Below are positions 47,494-55,543 of a DNA stretch of 55,543 nucleotides, piece by piece (position 1 is the first letter of the stretch; each line of letters opens with the position of its first letter). The position numbers were made by a program, and so were the translations under genes. Source of the stretch: Candidatus Peribacteria bacterium. GTDB taxonomy: Bacteria; Patescibacteriota; Gracilibacteria; Peribacterales; Peribacteraceae. A model generated the notes under the pieces. It was not told the DNA's origin, made no database searches, and was given only the letters and a program-made list of their open reading frames with translations. Location: assembly GCA_009691405.1 (NCBI GenBank), contig SICN01000006.1:1-55543 (forward strand), given 5' to 3'.

Positions 47494-47503
47494 CAATTTT
47501 TAG

Positions 47504-49012
47504 ATGTGTGGAATTATCGCCGTTTCCGGCTTTCGAGACGTTATCCAGGATCTGTATGACGGACTCATCGTGCTCCAGCACCGGGGGCAGGATGCAGCAG
47601 GAATTGTGACCTACGAAAAGCAGTTCCATCTGAAGAAGTCGACTGGGATGGTCAGTGAAGTGTTCCATGCGAGTTCACTCCAAAGACTCAAGGGTCCGAT
47701 GGGCATCGGTCATGTTCGCTATCCGACCGCAGGATGCAGCAGCGAGTTCGAGGCGCAGCCGTTCTTCGTCAATTCCCCGTTCGGCATGGCACTTGCCCAT
47801 AACGGCAATCTCACAAACGCGACGCAGCTTGCACAGGAGATCAAGCAGCAAGATTTTAGGCATTTGAATACGAATTCGGATTCCGAAGTGCTCCTGAATG
47901 TTTTCTCCCTGGCCCTCAGAAAGCAGCGGCCGAAAAAGCTCACACCCGAACATATTTTCCGTTCGGTGAAGACCGTGTTCCGCCGCTGCAAGGGCGCGTA
48001 CTCGGTGGTCTCGCTGATCGGCGGACATGGCATTGTCGCCTTCAGAGATCCGCATGGCATTCGACCTCTCCAGCTCGGTCGGAGACGCTACGGCATGAAG
48101 TACGAATACATGGTTGCTTCTGAGAATACCGTGTTCAAGGCTCTCGACTTCGAATTTGTCCGGGACATTGCTCCCGGCGAAGTGATCTACGTGGACAATC
48201 AAAATCGTCTGCATTCGAGAGTAGTGAAGAAGGGTCAGCTGAATCCCTGCCTCTTCGAATGGGTGTACCTCGCTGCACCCGATTCAACTATCGATGGAGT
48301 GAACGTCTACAAAGCTCGCGTTCGCATGGGCGAGGCTCTCGCAAAGCAGATCAAAGCCGCCGGCATCCACATCGACTCCGTGATTCCGATTCCGGATACA
48401 GGACGACCTGCGGCTGCCGGACTCGCAGACAAGCTGAAGGTCCGTTACCGAGAAGGCTTCGTGAAAAACAGGTATATCGGCCGCACGTTCATCATGCCCG
48501 GTCAGGAAATGCGCAAGAGAAGCCTTAACTTCAAACTGCATCCGATCGATCTGGAATTCAAGAACAACTGCGTTCTTTTGGTCGACGATTCGATCGTGCG
48601 CGGCAATACGAGCAAGAAGATCGTCGAGATGGCACGAAAAGCAGGTGCGAAGAAAGTGTACTTCGCTTCCGCATCCCCCCCGATCATCGGACCCGATCCG
48701 TACGGCATCGATCTACCGACCACGACCGAACTTGTCGCCTCCGATCATACGATCCCGGAGATTTGCAAGATCATCGGAGCTGACGGGCTTTTCTATACTT
48801 CGATCAAGGACCTGCGAAATGCGGTGCGAGTCGGCAACCATAGAATCCATCACTTCAGCGAGGGTTGCTTCACGAAGAAGTATCCGACTCCTGAAATCAC
48901 TCCGAAGCTTCTCAAGCAAATGGGCTGCGGGCGTAACGAGACGAGGGAGAACTTCGACAAGCAGGAGAACGGTGACAATCCGGATCAAACGAAGATGATG
49001 TCTCTCGTCTAA
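47504..49012 (+). CDS. purF: Amidophosphoribosyltransferase
   Basis: MCGIIAVSG (N-terminal Cys nucleophile), LQHRGQDAAGIVTY, VLLVDDSIVRGNTSKKIVEMARKAGA. Confidence 0.97.
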   Translation: MCGIIAVSGFRDVIQDLYDGLIVLQHRGQDAAGIVTYEKQFHLKKSTGMVSEVFHASSLQRLKGPMGIGHVRYPTAGCSSEFEAQPFFVNSPFGMALAHNGNLTNATQLAQEIKQQDFRHLNTNSDSEVLLNVFSLALRKQRPKKLTPEHIFRSVKTVFRRCKGAYSVVSLIGGHGIVAFRDPHGIRPLQLGRRRYGMKYEYMVASENTVFKALDFEFVRDIAPGEVIYVDNQNRLHSRVVKKGQLNPCLFEWVYLAAPDSTIDGVNVYKARVRMGEALAKQIKAAGIHIDSVIPIPDTGRPAAAGLADKLKVRYREGFVKNRYIGRTFIMPGQEMRKRSLNFKLHPIDLEFKNNCVLLVDDSIVRGNTSKKIVEMARKAGAKKVYFASASPPIIGPDPYGIDLPTTTELVASDHTIPEICKIIGADGLFYTSIKDLRNAVRVGNHRIHHFSEGCFTKKYPTPEITPKLLKQMGCGRNETRENFDKQENGDNPDQTKMMSLV

Positions 49013-49063
49013 CTTCTCGATACGCGCCTCGAAGGGGCACCTCAAAGTGACACAAGTAAAATT

Positions 49064-50416
49064 ATGCGCATTCTCCTCATCTCCAACTCCGCCCGAGGTC
49101 ATGCAATCGCCGAGGCATTTAGCAGAAGCCCTCAAAAGCCGGAGATCATCGCAGCCTGCACGGGACGCGACCCGGGGATGATGAAACTCGCAAAGGAGCT
49201 GCATGTAGTCGATATCAATGGGCTCTCGAAGATCGTCGAGCTTGCCAAGGCCACGAAGCCGGACTTCGCCTTCATCGCGCCGGACGATCCGATCGGAGCC
49301 GGTCTTGCAGACAGATTGGAATCGATCGGAGTTCCCTGCGTTGCTCCAAAGAAGAATCTGGCGAAAATTGAGTCAAGCAAGAGCTTCGCGAGAAATCTGA
49401 TGAATAAGTACGGCATCGACGGAAGCCCCGCATACAGAGTATTCAGTTTTTCCTCGATGGAGGCGAAGAGGCAGCTGGATCTGGATATTCGCCACTACAT
49501 CGAGTACGACCTCAAGGGTCAGTACGTCATCAAGTACGACGCTCTGAAGGGCGGAAAAGGTGTCAAGCTTAGCGGCGAACATCTGAGTACCATTCACATG
49601 GGTGCAAAGTACGCGATGGAATGCATCGACCAGTGCGGTAAGGTCGTGATCGAAGAGAAACTGACCGGCGTCGAATTCAGCGTGCTTTCATTTGTCTCAG
49701 GCTTGACGACAGTCGACATGCCGGCCGTGCAGGACTACAAGCGTGCATACATCGACGATAAGGGACCGAATACCGGAGGCATGGGGACGTACAGCGACGC
49801 AAACCACTTCCTCCCTTTCCTGAGTACTGACGACATGAAAGCCGCAAGCAACTTCAATGCGAAAATCGCAGAGGCGCTGATGAAGGAATGTGGCGAACCG
49901 TACAAAGGAATTCTGTACGGCGGTTTCATCGCGACGAAGGAAGGAGTGAAAATCATCGAGTACAACGCACGATTCGGAGATCCGGAAGCGCTGAATATTC
50001 TTCCGATTCTTGAGACAGATTTCGTTGCTATTTGCCAGTCCATCATCGCGGGAACGCTGTCGCAGGATCTCGTAAAGTTCGCTCCGAAGGCGACCGTCTG
50101 CAAATACATCACGCCGAAGAGTTACCCCGAGGATAAGAAAGAGAAAGGACAACGCGTCCTCGTACCCGAGAGAATTCCCGATGATGCTCGTCTGTACTAC
50201 GGTGATGTGACGATGAATGACACAGGCTGCATGATCCTCGGTACTTCAAGATCCATCGGAGTCGTCGGTATCGGAGATACGATCGGTGACGCGGAAAAAC
50301 TGGCTCAGGAAGTCTGCGAGCGATTCTCGGGTCCTGTGAGGTTTCGACAGGACATTGCAACGATTGAATCGATCCAGAAGAGAGTCGATCTGATGCAGAG
50401 ACTTCGTGGAAGGTAA
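49064..50416 (+). CDS. purD: Phosphoribosylamine-glycine ligase
   Basis: MRILLISNSARGHAIAEAF; YVIKYDALKGGKGVKLSGEH; GPNTGGMGTYSDAN; EYNARFGDPEALNILPIL. Confidence 0.95.
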   Translation: MRILLISNSARGHAIAEAFSRSPQKPEIIAACTGRDPGMMKLAKELHVVDINGLSKIVELAKATKPDFAFIAPDDPIGAGLADRLESIGVPCVAPKKNLAKIESSKSFARNLMNKYGIDGSPAYRVFSFSSMEAKRQLDLDIRHYIEYDLKGQYVIKYDALKGGKGVKLSGEHLSTIHMGAKYAMECIDQCGKVVIEEKLTGVEFSVLSFVSGLTTVDMPAVQDYKRAYIDDKGPNTGGMGTYSDANHFLPFLSTDDMKAASNFNAKIAEALMKECGEPYKGILYGGFIATKEGVKIIEYNARFGDPEALNILPILETDFVAICQSIIAGTLSQDLVKFAPKATVCKYITPKSYPEDKKEKGQRVLVPERIPDDARLYYGDVTMNDTGCMILGTSRSIGVVGIGDTIGDAEKLAQEVCERFSGPVRFRQDIATIESIQKRVDLMQRLRGR

Positions 50417-50425
50417 GGTTGAACT

Positions 50426-51481
50426 CTAGAGTTGCCTCAGGAGCTCTTCCTCCTCCCACTTCCTCATTGCAGCGACAATCGGATCCAACTTGCCCTGCAT
50501 GACGGCGGGAATATTGCTGAAATTCTCGTTCGCCCGGTGATCGGTGATGCGATCTTGGGGGAAGTTATACGTGCGGATCTTCTCGCTCCTATCGCCGCTG
50601 CCGACTTGTCCCGCACGCATATCCGTTCGCTGACGCTGGAGCTTCTCCTGCTCCGCCGCATACAGACGACTTCGAAGCAAGCTCATGGCGAGGATTCTGT
50701 TCTTAAGCTGCGAGCGCTCGGTCTGACACGTCACGACAACGCCCGACGGCAAGTGTGTGATGCGTATGGCACTTTCGGTCTTGTTCACGTGCTGTCCGCC
50801 TGCACCCCCGGACCTGTACGTATCGATCTTCAGGTCTTCCTGACGGACTTCGATTTCCGCCTCTTCCGCTTCTGGAAGAATCGCAACGGTCGTTGTCGAT
50901 GTATGAATGCGACCTTTCGCCTCAGTCGAAGGAATGCGCTGCACCCGATGCACACCAGACTCGAATTTCAGCTCTCCGTAGACACCTGTGCCTTCAATAC
51001 GGGCTGCTGCTTCCTTCACTCCCCCAGCATCGGCATCTGACACGTAGAGAAGCTCGGATTTCCAACCCCGTTCTTCTGCATATCGCAAATACATCTTGAG
51101 CTGCTCGGCTGCGAACAATGCCGCCTCCTCACCACCGGCTCCCGCTCGCACCTCGAGGATCACGCTCTTCTCGTCGTCGGGGTTTCTTGGAATCAAGAGA
51201 CGCTTCATCTCCTCCATAAGTTTTGGAATCTTTTCACGTGCATTTGCCGCATCCTCTGCTGCACATGCGAGCAATTCCGGATCATTCGCGAATACCTTTT
51301 CGTCTGCTATCGCCTGTTCTGCCTTCTGATACTGAGAGTATTTCTCCTCGAGAGGAGCGAGTTGCTTGATACGCCTCGAGATTGTTGTCACCTCCTTTGT
51401 GTCGCCGTACACGGCGGGATCTTCCATCTTCTTTCGGAGGACAGCGAGTTCTTCGATGCAGGCGCGAACTTTTTCGATCAT
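50426..51481 (-). CDS. prfA: Peptide chain release factor 1
   Basis: EVRAGAGGEEAALFAAEQLKMYLRYAE; TYRSGGAGGQHVNKTESAIRITHLPSGVVVTCQTERSQ; GSGDRSEKIRTYNFPQDRITDHR. Confidence 0.97.
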   Translation of the reverse strand: MIEKVRACIEELAVLRKKMEDPAVYGDTKEVTTISRRIKQLAPLEEKYSQYQKAEQAIADEKVFANDPELLACAAEDAANAREKIPKLMEEMKRLLIPRNPDDEKSVILEVRAGAGGEEAALFAAEQLKMYLRYAEERGWKSELLYVSDADAGGVKEAAARIEGTGVYGELKFESGVHRVQRIPSTEAKGRIHTSTTTVAILPEAEEAEIEVRQEDLKIDTYRSGGAGGQHVNKTESAIRITHLPSGVVVTCQTERSQLKNRILAMSLLRSRLYAAEQEKLQRQRTDMRAGQVGSGDRSEKIRTYNFPQDRITDHRANENFSNIPAVMQGKLDPIVAAMRKWEEEELLRQL

Positions 51482-51560
51482 AGGAAGATTGTAGCGGAAA
51501 TGAATAACGCGCAGCAGCGGTTCGAAACCGCTGTCCACGATTACGAATCGCGGCTACGGG

Positions 51561-52646
51561 TTATTTCGTCCTTTGATCCAACGCATCGAACTCGAAACAC
51601 TTTTCGGAGGCAGGGTGGTTCCAGAAGATGTCGTACCCGAGATCTCTCTCGAGCGCGAACGTGGCACAGAGCTCGAAGGATGTTCCTCGTGTCTTGTAGA
51701 CGTACGGAGCGGTCGTCTCTGGATCTGCGATCCTGAGCTTCTCATACAACGCATTCGCTGCGACAGTCTGGAGGTCTTTTGGAAGTGTTTTCGGAAGTAC
51801 CTTCACGCCTGCCGGAACGGGGACTCCCCTCTCCTGACCGTACACTACATTGTAGATCTCATTCTGGATTGCACGGAGATCACTGATGCGCTGTTCGTCG
51901 AATTTCTCGGCTCGACCCTGCATCGGGCTTCCTACGATCACGATGCCGCAGAGAAGGAAAACGAGAACGATGGCAACGGAACTCCAGAGGTACTTCGCAT
52001 GGATCGAACTCTTCGCATACTGCTCATGATCGATCCGCAACGCCGTGAAATAGTATCCGAATGGCAAACCGCTGAGAACGAGCACAGCCAAAACCTTGAG
52101 AACGAATCGAAGTGTCAGTTCTCCGCTGAGGAGCGTGAAAAGAAGGGTTATTCCGTCACCGATGAGAGCGCACGACGTGACGAACAACGTGAGGTATGTG
52201 AGCCAACGACGAACTCCCGAATTAAGCTTCTCGGGCTTCGCCTGAAATTCGCGATGCAGAATGCGGGAGAGAAACAAAAACATCGGAAAAGAAATCACAA
52301 TAACGGCGATCGACCAACGAATGCTCGAGAAATCCCCGCTTGAAGCGTAGGCATAATCCATGAGAGCAGGATCCGGAAACCAACGTCCGATATACGTGAA
52401 GGCAAGAATCACCAGGCTGATGACGGTTGCATACAGCGTCGTGAACGCGAGCAAATGAAAGAATGCATCGCGAGCGGAACCGACATCTCCCGGCAGCGGA
52501 ATGGACATCGTGAGAGATTCCGACGCCAATGCCGATGCAATGTCCTTCTCCTTCCATCCCGCAGAGAGCAGAAGCATTCGAATCGTCTGATGATCCATGT
52601 TTTTCGATCGAGCGTGAGCGATGAAGGCGGAGAGGGATGTGCTCAT
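51561..52646 (-). CDS. DUF5671-like multi-TM membrane protein
   Basis: LSAFIAHARSKNMDHQTIRMLLLSAGWKEKDIASAL followed by 4-6 TM helices with SARDAFFHLLAFTTLYATVISLVILAFTYIGRWFPDP. Confidence 0.7.
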   Translation of the reverse strand: MSTSLSAFIAHARSKNMDHQTIRMLLLSAGWKEKDIASALASESLTMSIPLPGDVGSARDAFFHLLAFTTLYATVISLVILAFTYIGRWFPDPALMDYAYASSGDFSSIRWSIAVIVISFPMFLFLSRILHREFQAKPEKLNSGVRRWLTYLTLFVTSCALIGDGITLLFTLLSGELTLRFVLKVLAVLVLSGLPFGYYFTALRIDHEQYAKSSIHAKYLWSSVAIVLVFLLCGIVIVGSPMQGRAEKFDEQRISDLRAIQNEIYNVVYGQERGVPVPAGVKVLPKTLPKDLQTVAANALYEKLRIADPETTAPYVYKTRGTSFELCATFALERDLGYDIFWNHPASEKCFEFDALDQRTK

Positions 52647-52722
52647 AAGACAGGAAGAAAGGAATAATGTATAAGAGAGAAGACGCACAGGTGTCAAACT
52701 TCTTTCATTCTACACCTTACGC

Positions 52723-53838
52723 ATGAAGATACTCGTCGCAATGTCGGGCGGAGTCGACTCGAGTGTCGTGGCATGCATGCTGCATGAGCAGGGTCACGAA
52801 CTGATCGGCGTGCGATTCTCTCTCTGGGTCGATCCCCTCGCCCCTGCACTGGCCCAAGTACTGCCAAGCAAGTGCTGCACGACGCAGAATATTTCTCGCG
52901 CAGCGACGGTGGCCAGAAATCTTGGCATTCCTCTGCGAGTGATCAACTTGGAACAGGAATTCAAGAAGAGTGTGGTCGATCCTTTTCTGGAAGACCACAA
53001 AAAGGGTCTGACACCAAACCCGTGCATCGGATGCAATCGTACGATCAAATTCGGCAAACTCATCAGCCTGATGCGTGAGCTGGGTTGCGAAAAACTTGCG
53101 ACAGGGCACTACGCGAGAGTTGCGATAGAGAAACTTCCGGACGGGAGTAAACGTGTGATTTTGCTTGAAGCCGTCGACAAGAAGAAAGACCAGAGCTACT
53201 ACCTGTACGGGCTGACGCAGGAACAGCTCATGCATGTGCAGTTTCCACTCGGCAGCATGAAGAAAACCGAGGTCTATGAGCTTGCCAAACATTTCGATTT
53301 ACCTCTCTCCGAGAGCTACAGAGAGAGCCAAGACCTTTGTTTCTTTCCCGAGAAAACTCCCGAAGAATTTCTAAAACGTCATCTGCAATCAGCAATAATC
53401 TCCGGGCCGATCGTACGGCGAGACGGTACGGTCGTGGGTACGCATGAGGGTCTTCCGCTCTACACGGTTGGACAGAGACGAGGGCTTGGGATCGGAGGCC
53501 TGAAGATCCCGCTGGAAGTGGTCTCGAAGAACGTGGAGAAAAATCATCTGATCGTCGCAACGAAAGGCGAGGAGACAATAACTCGCGTTCTTCTCTCAGA
53601 TCTTCATTTCATTTCGTGGAAACCGGACTGCAGTGACCCAGTGGCATTTGAGTGCCGCACTCGTTCTCTATCGCACCGCAGTAAGGGCAGGCTGAGACTG
53701 ATGGCTGATAAGGCAATATTTGAGTTTGATAGTCCAGCTCCTGTGCAACCGGCTGGGCAGTCGCTTGTACTGTATCGCGGAGAAGAAATCGTGGGTGGTG
53801 GAATCATCGAAAATGAGAGCAACCCATCGCGTGTGTGA
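52723..53838 (+). CDS. mnmA: tRNA-specific 2-thiouridylase MnmA
   Basis: MKILVAMSGGVDSSVVACMLHEQGHELIGVRF; LTPNPCIGCNRTIKFGKL; ATGHYARV; KKKDQSYYLYGLTQEQL; SQDLCFFPE. Confidence 0.97.
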   Translation: MKILVAMSGGVDSSVVACMLHEQGHELIGVRFSLWVDPLAPALAQVLPSKCCTTQNISRAATVARNLGIPLRVINLEQEFKKSVVDPFLEDHKKGLTPNPCIGCNRTIKFGKLISLMRELGCEKLATGHYARVAIEKLPDGSKRVILLEAVDKKKDQSYYLYGLTQEQLMHVQFPLGSMKKTEVYELAKHFDLPLSESYRESQDLCFFPEKTPEEFLKRHLQSAIISGPIVRRDGTVVGTHEGLPLYTVGQRRGLGIGGLKIPLEVVSKNVEKNHLIVATKGEETITRVLLSDLHFISWKPDCSDPVAFECRTRSLSHRSKGRLRLMADKAIFEFDSPAPVQPAGQSLVLYRGEEIVGGGIIENESNPSRV

Positions 53839-53876
53839 GCCATTTGTGGTAGAATAAATGACTTATTGCACCACAC

Positions 53877-55103
53877 GTGAAAAAAGCCCACTACACACAG
53901 AGCGGCGATATCATCCTCGACGGTGACGACATCGTCCCGGAGTACCCTCGAGAAGTGATCCCGACATCGAAAATATCAGGACGGTCGGAATGGACAACCG
54001 TCATCGAGGAGGCACTGCCGCTCAAAGACAAAACACCCGTCATCAGCGCAAAGCCGGAAAGGATCTCGTCGATGCAAAAACTAAGTGAGGGAGCAAAAAA
54101 TGTGATTGTCAGAGGAAGCAGAGAAAGCACTTCGCAACTGCATGCCACTGCAGAAGAAGTCATGCGGGAAGTGCAGCAAATGAGGCAATCCTGGGCGTCT
54201 CTACCAACTCGCATCCGCGGAGGACTGAACAGGTTTTGGAAATCCGCAAATACTCCGATACATCTTCCGCGCATGATGAAAGCGGGGAAAAAGCCCCCAA
54301 CGAAATTGAGACTCTTTCTAGTCGATACGATTCGATTTGGCGGCACATTTGCCGGCATCTTTCTCGTGCTGTTTGTCGCCATCAACTACCAAAGTTTCCT
54401 GCAGATTGCGAAGGCAGAGCTTGCCCTCAGCGATGATCTCAAAACCCAGCAGGAACTGCAGCAATTCGTGACCGGAATAAACTCCTCGGCTGCAACCTCC
54501 TACGAGGATGACAATGATGCCGCAGGCATGGATCTTCTTGCTTCTCTGCCGTACGTAGGTCCGTTTGAAGACCGATTGATCATCCCGAAGCTCGGGGAAA
54601 ACGTGCCGATCGTGCGCCCAAGCATGGAAGCGTTGATGAAGGAGGACTGGAGGAAGTTTGAAGAGGACATTCAGACGGCTCTTCAAGACGGTGTCGTTCA
54701 CTACCCCGGGTCCGCTAGACCCGGACAGGCGGGCAACTTCTTCGTCACCGGTCACAGCTCGTACTATCCGTGGGATGACGGCAAGTACAAGAACGTCTTC
54801 GCGCGTCTCAAGGATCTGATCCCCGGAGACACCTACTCGGTCTACTACGGAGGCGACAGGCATACCTATCGCATCACGGGAAAAAAAGAAGTGAGGCCAA
54901 GTGACGTGTCGGTATTGGATCAGCCGACGAACAAGCGGATCGCAACGCTGATGACGTGCACACCACTTGGGACCACTCTTCGTCGTCTCATCATCACCGC
55001 CGAAGAAATAGATCCTGCAACTGGGGAAGCCTTGATGGTTGGCGAAAGAGGCGCGGAAGAACAAATCATTCCGACTGCGAGGCTCGAATCACTCCCGATT
55101 TAA
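53877..55103 (+). CDS. Sortase with extended N-terminal region and one TM (GTG start)
   Basis: ALQDGVVHYPGSARPGQAGNFFVTGHSSYYPWDDGKYKNVFARL (catalytic His region), IATLMTCTPLGTTLRRLIITAEEI (TLxTC...R). Confidence 0.9.
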   Translation: MKKAHYTQSGDIILDGDDIVPEYPREVIPTSKISGRSEWTTVIEEALPLKDKTPVISAKPERISSMQKLSEGAKNVIVRGSRESTSQLHATAEEVMREVQQMRQSWASLPTRIRGGLNRFWKSANTPIHLPRMMKAGKKPPTKLRLFLVDTIRFGGTFAGIFLVLFVAINYQSFLQIAKAELALSDDLKTQQELQQFVTGINSSAATSYEDDNDAAGMDLLASLPYVGPFEDRLIIPKLGENVPIVRPSMEALMKEDWRKFEEDIQTALQDGVVHYPGSARPGQAGNFFVTGHSSYYPWDDGKYKNVFARLKDLIPGDTYSVYYGGDRHTYRITGKKEVRPSDVSVLDQPTNKRIATLMTCTPLGTTLRRLIITAEEIDPATGEALMVGERGAEEQIIPTARLESLPI

Positions 55104-55543
55104 AAGTGCTTCGACAGCAGGGTGATATCCGCATCTGCGGTTTTCAGGGCACCCTTCCGGAAGGAAAAATGGAGCAACATCGAGTGTGATCGAATCGAAT
55201 CCACGGCTCTGTCACTGACCTGTTCGAGCATGAGACCGAAGAGAATGAAGGTGCAACCAAGAACCTGGTACGACTGAATCCGCTCGCCGAGAATCACCGC
55301 AGCAAAGAAGATGCCGATAACCGGTGTCGCAACTTGGATCAGAGCGAGTGTGGTTGCACTGATGCGATCCAGGGATTCGTAGAAAAACGTGAGGTTCAGG
55401 TAGCGTGAGAAAAAGGTGAATGCGAGGAGGAGGAGAACCTTCTCAAGAGGAAATGCGGTAACCTCCTGCACGAACGATCCATGAAAGAAGAGAGCAAAGA
55501 AGGAGATGATCACGATTGCAGAAATGTTGCGGAAAAGTATGGC
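55100..55543 (-). CDS. EamA/DMT-type transporter (partial, runs off window end)
   Basis: LAFTFFSRYLNLTFFYESLDRISATTLALIQVATPVIGIFFAAVILGERIQSYQVLGCTFILFGLML. Confidence 0.8.
   Translation of the reverse strand, partial: AILFRNISAIVIISFFALFFHGSFVQEVTAFPLEKVLLLLAFTFFSRYLNLTFFYESLDRISATTLALIQVATPVIGIFFAAVILGERIQSYQVLGCTFILFGLMLEQVSDRAVDSIRSHSMLLHFSFRKGALKTADADITLLSKHF

Noticed and set aside
1-55543. Alternative genetic code (UGA = Gly or Trp), as in some related lineages
   Set aside because: Conserved genes end at TGA at expected C-termini and Trp is encoded by TGG; no in-frame TGA is needed in conserved genes.

Overview
The window is about 55.5 kb from a compact, chromosome-like bacterial genome. 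The flavour is Candidate Phyla Radiation / Peribacteria-like, which is inferred from gene content and protein style and was not tested. It uses the standard bacterial code with UGA as stop. Housekeeping genes include frr, pyrH, pyk, rsmH, lgt, tsaD, msrB, groES/groEL, tmk, folD, typA, purF, purD, prfA, mnmA, a purQ-like gene and a MurE-like Mur ligase. There are five tRNA genes: Arg-UCU, Ser-GCU, Ser-UGA, Pro-CGG and Leu-CAG. The accessory layer is surface-oriented: a 1452-aa Ser-homopolymer/Cys-module protein, a 724-aa Cys-rich protein, PKD, LemA/TPM and several lipoproteins, a sortase, and glycosyltransferases. The most notable observations are: (1) a tiny GIY-YIG nuclease cassette directly 3' of tRNA-Pro, bounded by an exact 34-bp duplication of the tRNA 3' end, with a truncated GIY-YIG remnant in the same position after tRNA-Ser(GCU); (2) a membrane-anchored DsbA-like protein whose two half-domains are in swapped order, i.e. 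an apparent natural circular permutation; (3) a set of surface proteins and micropeptides sharing an N-terminal TM segment followed by an 'L[RK]G' motif; (4) Cys microdomains separated by poly-Ser linkers. No CRISPR array, rRNA or transposase was recognised. All calls come from reading the sequence and the supplied ORF track; no database search was run.
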